A stretch of DNA of 10,905 nucleotides. Origin: Phycisphaerae bacterium. GTDB lineage: Bacteria; Planctomycetota; Phycisphaerae; Phycisphaerales; UBA1924. The position numbers were made by a program, and so were the translations under genes. The stretch lies in assembly GCA_016794945.1 (NCBI GenBank), contig JAEUIX010000003.1:1-10905 (forward strand). Direction: 5' to 3'. Numbering within the stretch: position 1 is the first letter of the stretch; every line of letters starts with the position of its first letter. The notes beneath the pieces were generated by a model. That model had not been told where the DNA came from. It was given only the letters and a program-made list of their open reading frames with translations, and ran no database searches. Below are positions 5,711 through 10,905 of the stretch, in pieces.

Positions 5711-6408
5711 GGCGCAGCGGTCCGGGCCGCGTCGGGGATCACGTTGACCCCGCGCGTCCGGAGCTGCTCGAGCAAACTCGCTGCCAGCTTCTCATCGGCC
5801 TTGATGAACTCCGCCAGCACCTTCGACCGCGTTCGATCCTGCATCGCCGCCAGGTACGCGATCACCTCGTCCTGCTTCCGTTCGTCGATCAGCGCTTGCA
5901 GCACCGCCCGCGCCGCCGCCGGCTTCTGGCTTTCCAGCGATGACAACGCCGACTTGAACGAGGCGCTCCCCGCCGACCGGCTGAGCGCCGCCTCCCGCTC
6001 GGCCAGCCGCCGCTCGGCGTCTGCCAGCGCGGCTTTGTCCGTCGCCAGTTGCTCCTCCTGGCGTGCCAGCGTCGCCTTGAGCTGCTGCACCTCCTCCCTC
6101 AGCCGCAGGATCATCGCCTGCCGTACGTCGTCGGACTCGCGCTGGCGGTCCAGCTGATCGCCCGCCGACTCCGGCAGGCCCGCCAGCCGCTGCCGATCGG
6201 CCTTCTGCTTGGCCTCCGCCTCGGCCTTGGCCGCCTCCTCCGCCAGGCGAGCCTTCTCCGCCGTGATCGTCTCGGCCAGCATCGCCCGGATCTTCGTCGC
6301 CCGCTCGGCGTTGAGCCGGTCCGTCGCCTTGAGCCACGCGAAGAACCCCGCCACCGCAAGCAGGTTCACCACCGCTAGAAACGCCAGCACGTTCCACGCC
6401 TTCTTCAT
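5707..6408 (-). CDS. MotE/YlxF-like membrane-anchored coiled-coil protein
   Basis: The 233-residue product starts with a short basic tail (MKK), one membrane helix (about 7-26) and then a long, charged Ala/Glu/Lys/Arg coiled coil (about 33-145, with a break near 77-92). It ends in a small helical domain at about 150-220 (SALSSLESQKPAAARAVLQA, then DEVIAYLAAMQDRTRSKVLA). That domain resembles the MgtE-N-like repeat of the MotE family ('a-x-x-x-L-x-x-M-x-x-x-x-A-x-x-I-L'). MotE of rhizobia assists the stator protein MotC, and B. subtilis ylxF occupies the same place between fliJ and fliK. A role in assisting motor or export parts in the periplasm is inferred from family and position. The ATG at 6408 overlaps the fliJ stop as ATGA, with GGGAG 8 nt upstream. 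Its stop overlaps the fliK start as well. How the C-terminal domain acts here is unknown. Confidence 0.8.
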   Translation of the reverse strand: MKKAWNVLAFLAVVNLLAVAGFFAWLKATDRLNAERATKIRAMLAETITAEKARLAEEAAKAEAEAKQKADRQRLAGLPESAGDQLDRQRESDDVRQAMILRLREEVQQLKATLARQEEQLATDKAALADAERRLAEREAALSRSAGSASFKSALSSLESQKPAAARAVLQALIDERKQDEVIAYLAAMQDRTRSKVLAEFIKADEKLAASLLEQLRTRGVNVIPDAARTAAP

Positions 6409-6893
6409 GCCGCGGCTCCCGGTTCATCCAGCCCCGCCACCGTGTCGGGCCCGCGCCCGTGTCGCATCACCGCCAGGTCGTCCATCGCGTTGTTCTCGAT
6501 GCGTGCCCGTTCGCGGCGCCAGGCCTCGTATCGGCGCGTGCGCAGCGCCTCGACCGCCTTGCGCGCGACGGTCGCCTCCATGAGCCGGGCCCGCGCCGCG
6601 CCGAGCCGCTGGTGCACGCCCGCCAGCTCCAGCGCCGCGCGCTGCAGCGCGATCAGGTCGTGCAGGGAGCTGGTGCTCTGCAGCCGCACCGCCTCCATGG
6701 GCACGGCCCCGCCCGCCCCCAGCGACCGCCGCATCGACTCCCGCCCCTCCGACAGACGCGAGCGGATCTGCTCGACCCGCCCTTCCACCGTCAGCCGCTG
6801 CCGCTCCAGCTCCGCCACCGCACGCTGCCGCTGCTTCTCCTCGCGCCCGCGCTGCTCCAGCACCGCCTCGAGCTCGAAGACGAACGTCGCCAT
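6405..6893 (-). CDS. fliJ: Flagellar export protein FliJ
   Basis: FliJ is a small coiled-coil protein that fills the centre of the FliI hexamer, like the gamma subunit of F1-ATPase, and links it to the export gate FlhA. It also escorts chaperones. The 162-residue product is almost wholly alpha-helical and charged: FVFELEAVLEQRGREEKQRQ (4-23) matches the usual 'F-x-L-x-x-V-L-x-x-R-x-x-x-E' FliJ start. A second long helix spans about 76-136, with EAWRRERAR near its end, where family members have a basic, aromatic-containing stretch. The last 20 or so residues are a Gly/Pro-rich tail. The longer open frame running upstream is a shadow inside fliI. The ATG at 6893 forms TGATG with the fliI stop, and GGAGG lies 8 nt upstream. 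It is divergent, as FliJ usually is, so position helps the call. Confidence 0.9.
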   Translation of the reverse strand: MATFVFELEAVLEQRGREEKQRQRAVAELERQRLTVEGRVEQIRSRLSEGRESMRRSLGAGGAVPMEAVRLQSTSSLHDLIALQRAALELAGVHQRLGAARARLMEATVARKAVEALRTRRYEAWRRERARIENNAMDDLAVMRHGRGPDTVAGLDEPGAAA

Positions 6894-8296
6894 CACCCGG
6901 CCCTCCGGGCAGCGCCGCCGCCGGCCGCGCGGCCGCCGGGCTGCGCCGGCGGCTGGTTGCCCGCGTCCATCGCCAGCTTGATCGCCAGCGCCCGCGCCTG
7001 CTCGAAGCCCGTCGCGTCGTCCTTGCCCTGCCGCAGCAACTCGTTGATCCGCGGCGCGTACGCCAGCGCCAGGTCCGTCTCCGGGTTCGAGCCCCGGGCG
7101 TACGCCCCGATCTGCACCAGGTCCTCCACCTCGCGGTACGACGCCAGCAGCCGCGTCAGCATCCGGCGCGCCGCGACGTGGTGCCCGTCGCACACGTCGT
7201 CGGCCACGCGCGACACCGAGTCCAGCACGTCGATCGCCGGGTAGTGCGCCCGCTGCGCCAGCGCCCGCGACAGGATGATGTGCCCGTCCAGGATTCCCCG
7301 CGCCGCGTCCGCCACCGGCTCGGTCATGTCGTCCCCCTCCACCAGCACCGTGTACAACCCCGTGATCGACCCCGGCTCCCGGTCGGAAGCCTCGCCCTCG
7401 ACGATCCCCGCCCGCTCCAGCAGGCGCGCCATCGCCGCGAACACGCTCGGCGTGTACCCCTTGCTCGCCGGCGCCTCGCCCACCGTCAGCCCCACCTGCC
7501 GCTGCGCGTGCGCAAACCGGGTGATCGAGTCCACCAGCAGCAGCACGTGCAGCCCCCGATCCCGGAAATGCTCCGCCACCGAGCACGCCGCCTGCGCGGC
7601 GCGGATCCGCATCAATGGAGACTCGTCCCCCGTGCTGCACACCACCACCGACCGACGCAGCCCCTCAGGCCCCAGCGTCTGCTCGATGAAGTCCCGCACC
7701 TCCCGCCCGCGCTCGCCGATCAGCGCCAGCACGTTCACGTCGCTCGTCGCACGGCGCGTGATCGTCCCCAGCAGCGTGCTCTTGCCAACCCCGGGACCGG
7801 CGAAGATCCCCATCCGCTGCCCACGCCCCAGCGTCGTGAACAGGTCGATCGCCCGGACCCCCGTGTGCAGCGCCTTGCTGATCCGCCGCCGCCGCAAGGC
7901 CGGCAGCGGCCCCGGGTCCAGCGGTCGCGGCTGCGTCCCGCCGATCGGTCCCAGTCCGTCGATCGGCCGCCCCAGCCCGTCGATGCACCGGCCCAGCATC
8001 GCGTCGCCCACCGGCACGCTCTGGCCCGACCGCACGCCCACCACCGCGTCCCCGGCGCGCACGCCCCCGGTCGAGCCCAGCATCATCACGATCGCCGTCG
8101 GCCCCTGGAACCCCACCACCTCGCCGTGCGACGGGCCGCCGTCGGCCCGGCTCCGAGGCATCTCCACCAGCGCACCCACCGGCAACGGCAGGTCCTGCAC
8201 CAGCACGCTCATCCCGCGGACCGCCGACACCCGCCCGGTGATCCGCACCGGCTGCGCCGACCGCACCGTCCGCATCGCCGCTTCCAAGACGCTCAC
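6893..8296 (-). CDS. fliI: Flagellum-specific export ATPase FliI
   Basis: FliI is the cytoplasmic ATPase of the flagellar type III export apparatus, related to the F1 beta subunit. It works as a hexamer with FliH and FliJ to feed substrates to the export gate. The 467-residue protein has an N-terminal beta-barrel (about 15-90), RCIDGLGRPIDGLGPI (103-118), TGVRAIDLFTTLGRGQRMGI (145-164), the Walker A motif GPGVGKST (167-174), catalytic glutamate in GERGREVRDF (E195), and Walker B LLLVDSITRFA with D256. C-terminal helices follow, with the substrate-region motif GYTPSVFA and EPGSITGLYTVLVEGDD. Length is close to the usual 440-460, with a Gly/Pro/Ala tail at the end. The start is GTG at 8296: it overlaps the fliH stop as GTGA and has GGGGAGG 7 nt upstream; the open frame farther upstream lies inside fliH. 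An ATG at 8275 is possible but less well placed. Confidence 0.98.
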   Translation of the reverse strand: MSVLEAAMRTVRSAQPVRITGRVSAVRGMSVLVQDLPLPVGALVEMPRSRADGGPSHGEVVGFQGPTAIVMMLGSTGGVRAGDAVVGVRSGQSVPVGDAMLGRCIDGLGRPIDGLGPIGGTQPRPLDPGPLPALRRRRISKALHTGVRAIDLFTTLGRGQRMGIFAGPGVGKSTLLGTITRRATSDVNVLALIGERGREVRDFIEQTLGPEGLRRSVVVCSTGDESPLMRIRAAQAACSVAEHFRDRGLHVLLLVDSITRFAHAQRQVGLTVGEAPASKGYTPSVFAAMARLLERAGIVEGEASDREPGSITGLYTVLVEGDDMTEPVADAARGILDGHIILSRALAQRAHYPAIDVLDSVSRVADDVCDGHHVAARRMLTRLLASYREVEDLVQIGAYARGSNPETDLALAYAPRINELLRQGKDDATGFEQARALAIKLAMDAGNQPPAQPGGRAAGGGAARRAG

Positions 8297-9006
8297 GCCG
8301 AAGCCTCCCCGGGCAGCAGCTCCGCCACGATCCGCTCCAGCTGCGTGCCGATCGAGGCGTCGATCTCGCCGTCCGATCCCGCCAGGCGGGCCACGCACGA
8401 GCCGCGTTCCACGCCCGGGTCGTCCATCAGCTCCACGTGCTGAGCGTTGTGGAACCGGGCCATCGCCTCCGGCAGCGCCGCCTCCACCAGCGGCCGATCC
8501 GCCGGGTTCACCCGCACCACCAGCCGGCTCGGCCGCAGCACCAGCGCCAGCACCTCGCGCATCTGATCGACCACCGCCGACGGATCAAGTCGCACGGCGC
8601 GGCGCGTCACCTTCTCCGCCACCATCGCCGCCAGCCCGACCACGTCCCGGCGCGCCGCGTCCAGCATCCCGTCGCGCTGCGCGTTCCAGCCGTCCAGCGC
8701 CGCCGCCCACGACGCGCGCAGCTTCGCGATCGCCTCCTGGTTCGCCGCCAGCGCCTCGGCCCGCCCCTGCTCGAATCCCCGCTCCCGCCCCTCGGCCAGG
8801 CCCCGCGCCAGCCCCTGGGCGTGCCCCGCCTCCGCCGCGCCCGCCACCAGCCGCTCCCGCTCGCGCCGCGCCTCGTCCAGCTCCGCCGCCGCCCGCTGCC
8901 GTGCCGCGCTCAGGATCGCGTCGGCCTGCCGCTGCAGGTCGCCCAGGTCCAGGACCACAGCGCACTTGCTCAGGTCGCCCAGGTTGGCGTGCTTGATCAG
9001 CGCCAT
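8293..9006 (-). CDS. fliH: Flagellar assembly protein FliH (FliI stator/regulator)
   Basis: FliH is a dimeric peripheral stalk that binds FliI, holds down its ATPase activity and anchors it to the C ring, like the b/delta parts of F-ATPase. The 237-residue product starts MALIKHANLG, then has a long charged coiled coil (about 22-125) and a C-terminal globular domain (about 125-235) ending in DGEIDASIGTQLERIVAEL (212-230). This matches the family's 'I-D-A-S-L-x-x-Q-L' end. A striking glycine ladder sits in the helix: G61, G65, G69, G73, G77 and G81 are exactly four residues apart. Such GxxxG series are a known FliH hallmark. The ATG at 9006 lies 17 nt after fliG with only a weak GGGCGG-type binding site. 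It overlaps fliI by 4 nt. Loading of export substrates is its pathway role. Confidence 0.94.
   Translation of the reverse strand: MALIKHANLGDLSKCAVVLDLGDLQRQADAILSAARQRAAAELDEARRERERLVAGAAEAGHAQGLARGLAEGRERGFEQGRAEALAANQEAIAKLRASWAAALDGWNAQRDGMLDAARRDVVGLAAMVAEKVTRRAVRLDPSAVVDQMREVLALVLRPSRLVVRVNPADRPLVEAALPEAMARFHNAQHVELMDDPGVERGSCVARLAGSDGEIDASIGTQLERIVAELLPGEASA
8304..8310 (-). promoter_or_regulatory. Ribosome binding site deciding the GTG start of fliI
   Basis: GGGGAGG on the minus strand, inside the end of fliH, is 7 nt before the GTG at 8296. This strong, well-spaced site supports GTG over the in-frame ATG at 8275 and over the upstream ATG at 8398. Confidence 0.7.
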
Positions 9007-9023
9007 CGTTCAGCCGCCCGCGT

Positions 9024-10064
9024 TCACACCAGCAGTTCCGTGCCCCCGCCCCGCCCGGCGATGATGATGTCGCCCGAGTCCTCCAGCCGCCGCACGATGT
9101 CCACGATCCGCTGCTGCGCAGCCTCCACGTCGCTCACGCGCACCGGGCCCATGAACTGCATGTCCTCCTTGATGAGCTGCGCGGCCCGCTCCGACATGTT
9201 CTTGAAGATCTTCTCCTGCAGCTCCTGGCTCGCGGTCTTGAGCGCCAGCGCCAGCTCGTCGTTGTCCACTTCCTTCAGGATCGACTGGATCCCCTTGTCG
9301 TCCACCAGCTTGATGTCCTCGAACACGAACATCAGCCGTCGGATCTGCTCCACCAGGTCCGGGTCCTCCGCCTCCAGCCCTTCCATGATCGACTTCTCCG
9401 TCGACCGGTCCGCCAGGTTCAGGATCTCCGCCACCGTCGGGATGCCCCCCGCCTTCTCCATGCTCTGCGTCAGCATGTTCGCCAGCCGGCTCTCCAGGCC
9501 CCGCTCGACCTCCTTGATCACCTCCGGGTTCGTCTGCTCCATGTTCGCCACACGCTTGATGACCTCCAGCTGCTTCTGCAGGGGCAGGCCGCCCAGGATC
9601 TCCGCCGCCTTGTGGTGCGGCAGGTGGCACACGATCAGCGCGATCGTCTGCGGGTGCTCGTCCTGGATGAACGTCAGCAGGTTTTCGCTCTCGGCCTTCT
9701 GCAGGAAGCTGAACGGCGTCTTCTGAACGTGCGTCTGGATCTGCGACAGCACCCGCTCGGCCGCCTTGGCGTCCAGCGACTTGTTCAGCAGCACCTTCGC
9801 GTAGTCCAGACCCCCCTCGTTGGCGTACTGGTTCGCGATCGACAGGTTGTAGAACTCCTCCACAACCGCCTCGCGCAGCCGGTCCGGAACCCGCCCCAGC
9901 CCCGCCAGCTCCCGCGTCACCTCTTCCACCACCTCCGGCGTCATCTGCTTGAGCATCTCCCCAGCCGCCGCCGGCTCCAGCGTCAGCAGCAGGATCGCCG
10001 CCTTCGTCAGCCCCGTCAGCTCCGCCGGACTCTCCGGCAGCTTGTCCGTCGGTTTACGTGGCAT
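9024..10064 (-). CDS. fliG: Flagellar motor switch protein FliG
   Basis: FliG joins the MS ring (FliF) to the C ring (FliM/FliN) and is the rotor surface on which the stator pushes. With the ATG at 10064 the protein has 346 residues, a normal length. It shows the N-terminal FliF-binding domain (LTGLTKAAILLLTLEP, 16-31), the EHPQT motif of the middle domain (136-140), the Gly-Gly hinge (G206-G207), MFVFEDI (245-251), and the C-terminal torque helix SERAAQLIKEDM (291-302). The charged residues that matter in E. coli are kept or replaced alike: K276, R293, E300, D301 and R309 correspond to K264, R281, D288, D289 and R297. The rotor face therefore looks fully functional. The start at 10064 is preferred over the ATG at 10073, because AGGGAGG directly abuts the latter but is 9 nt from the former. 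fliF lies just upstream. Confidence 0.98.
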   Translation of the reverse strand: MPRKPTDKLPESPAELTGLTKAAILLLTLEPAAAGEMLKQMTPEVVEEVTRELAGLGRVPDRLREAVVEEFYNLSIANQYANEGGLDYAKVLLNKSLDAKAAERVLSQIQTHVQKTPFSFLQKAESENLLTFIQDEHPQTIALIVCHLPHHKAAEILGGLPLQKQLEVIKRVANMEQTNPEVIKEVERGLESRLANMLTQSMEKAGGIPTVAEILNLADRSTEKSIMEGLEAEDPDLVEQIRRLMFVFEDIKLVDDKGIQSILKEVDNDELALALKTASQELQEKIFKNMSERAAQLIKEDMQFMGPVRVSDVEAAQQRIVDIVRRLEDSGDIIIAGRGGGTELLV

Positions 10065-10073
10065 CGGCCGCAT

Positions 10074-10080
10074 CCTCCCT
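10074..10080 (-). promoter_or_regulatory. Ribosome binding site deciding the fliG start
   Basis: AGGGAGG on the minus strand touches the ATG at 10073 with no spacer, but lies 9 nt before the in-frame ATG at 10064. This spacing points to the second ATG as the real start. The two proteins differ by only three residues. Confidence 0.6.
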
Positions 10081-10091
10081 GTGCATCTTCC

Positions 10092-10905
10092 TCACGGCTC
10101 CACCGCGATCCACCGGTTCAAGATGCTCGCGGCGTCCTGCGGGTTCTTCTTCACCAGCTCCGCCACCTGCTCCAGCATCTTCTTGGTCTTCAGCTGATCC
10201 TCGCCCAGCTCGATGCCCATCATCGCCGTCTGCGTCTCGTCCGCCTCGCCCACCAGGTCGCTCTGCGTCTGCAGCGCCGGCGGCACGCCCACCAGCTCCT
10301 TGGGGTCCGGCAGCTCCGCCGGGCGCGACGCCTTGCGCACCATCAGCATCATCATCCCCAGCGCCACCACCGCCAGCACCCCCAGCAGCGCCGTCTTGAG
10401 CGCCCCGCCCGACAGCAGCTCGCCCACCGCCCCGGCCCCGCCCCCCCACGACCCCGCGGCCCCCGGCAGCCCCACCGCCCCCACGCCGGTCCCCGCCGCA
10501 CGCATCGCCACCGGGATCATCGACACCACCACCGACCCCGCCTGCGACTGCCCCTCGCCCGTCGTTGTCTCCACCAGCGGCCGCACCCCGTCCTCGATCC
10601 GCTTCTTCTCAGCGTCGAACTGCGCCCGCAGTTCCGCCTCCGTCGGCTCGGCCTCCGCCCCGCCGCCGCCGCCCGCCCCCGCGCCGGCCGACTTGGCCTG
10701 CCTCGCCAGCGCCGACACGTACTCCCGCGACAGGTGGATCATCACGTTCACCTTCGTCGGCAGGCCCCGCGGGTCCACCACCGTCTGGTTCTTCCGGCCC
10801 AGCCCCACCGAGAAAGTCGTGTCGCTCGTCTCGTCGCTGCGCCTCGGCCCGCCCGCCGCCGACCGGTTGATGTCGTCGCCCGTGTTGATCCGCACGCCCG
10901 GCTCA
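10092..10905 (-). CDS. fliF: Flagellar MS-ring protein FliF, C-terminal part (cut by window edge)
   Basis: FliF is the membrane protein that builds the MS ring, the base on which rotor and export gate assemble. About 270 C-terminal codons are visible; the gene enters from the right edge, so its N-terminal helix and ring-building motifs are missing. Numbering from the GTG codon at 10895 (an internal codon, not a start): the PGVRINTG-like linker comes first, then a beta-rich stretch (about 25-58), a Gly-rich insertion (GAGAGGGGGAEAEP, 71-84), a segment with a conserved SVVVSMIPVA (121-130), the second membrane helix (about 165-187) and a cytoplasmic tail. The tail ends in EQVAELVKKNPQDAASILNRW (242-262), the FliG-binding motif that FliF proteins share ('L-x-x-x-N-P-x-x-x-A-x-x-I-x-x-W'). 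It ends 27 nt before the fliG start. No frameshift is seen. Confidence 0.97.
   Translation of the reverse strand, partial: EPGVRINTGDDINRSAAGGPRRSDETSDTTFSVGLGRKNQTVVDPRGLPTKVNVMIHLSREYVSALARQAKSAGAGAGGGGGAEAEPTEAELRAQFDAEKKRIEDGVRPLVETTTGEGQSQAGSVVVSMIPVAMRAAGTGVGAVGLPGAAGSWGGGAGAVGELLSGGALKTALLGVLAVVALGMMMLMVRKASRPAELPDPKELVGVPPALQTQSDLVGEADETQTAMMGIELGEDQLKTKKMLEQVAELVKKNPQDAASILNRWIAVEP

Noticed and set aside
6894..7640. Extension of fliJ upstream to 7640 as a 411-residue protein
   Set aside because: The extra part is a shadow inside fliI with Arg/Gly-rich composition. The FliJ motif begins at the ATG at 6893.
8275..8275. ATG at 8275 as the start of fliI
   Set aside because: The GTG at 8296 overlaps the fliH stop as GTGA and has a strong binding site 7 nt upstream; the ATG has neither.

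Overview
The window is one stretch of a flagellar biosynthesis locus. All genes lie on the minus strand and are read from right to left. G+C is very high (third codon positions are almost always G or C). Gene content, the FliG and FlgE sequence style, Ala/Gly/Pro-rich linkers and Shine-Dalgarno starts suggest a flagellated, high-GC, Gram-negative-type bacterium, most likely a planctomycete of the Phycisphaerae type. The taxonomic guess is an inference from protein style only. I see no tRNA, rRNA, CRISPR, insertion sequence or phage gene.

Layout in order of transcription: fliF (3' part only, cut by the right edge), fliG, fliH, fliI, fliJ, a MotE/YlxF-like membrane coiled-coil gene, fliK, flgD, a small conserved 'flagellar operon protein', flgE, a MotA-like gene, and fliL (5' part only, cut by the left edge). 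From fliH to fliK the genes are coupled: stop and start codons overlap by 1 or 4 nt (GTGA, TGATG, ATGA, ATGA). Gaps of 17-63 nt separate the other genes as far as flgE.

The right half builds the export base: the MS ring (FliF), the rotor/switch protein (FliG) and the ATPase complex (FliH-FliI-FliJ). The middle makes the hook: hook-length ruler (FliK), hook cap (FlgD) and hook subunit (FlgE). The left end concerns the motor (MotA-like, FliL). The order fliF-G-H-I-J-ylxF-fliK-flgD-x-flgE-(..)-motA-(..)-fliL resembles the Firmicutes-type fla/che operon. However, no flbD/swrD lies between flgE and motA, and no motB lies between motA and fliL.

The longest non-coding stretch is 952-1126 (175 nt), after flgE. 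It holds a GC-rich hairpin abutting the flgE stop and a good sigma-28-like promoter match before the MotA-like gene. A second sigma-28-like match, with exact spacing, sits in the 87-nt gap before fliL. This suggests an operon break between hook genes and motor genes. Two overlapping hairpins, one of which covers the ribosome binding site, lie just upstream of flgE.

I found no clearly undescribed system. The most unusual items are the reduced MotA-like protein (apparently one membrane helix short, with a conserved channel proline missing, no MotB partner next to it), the putative late promoters, and the alternative hairpins at the flgE start.
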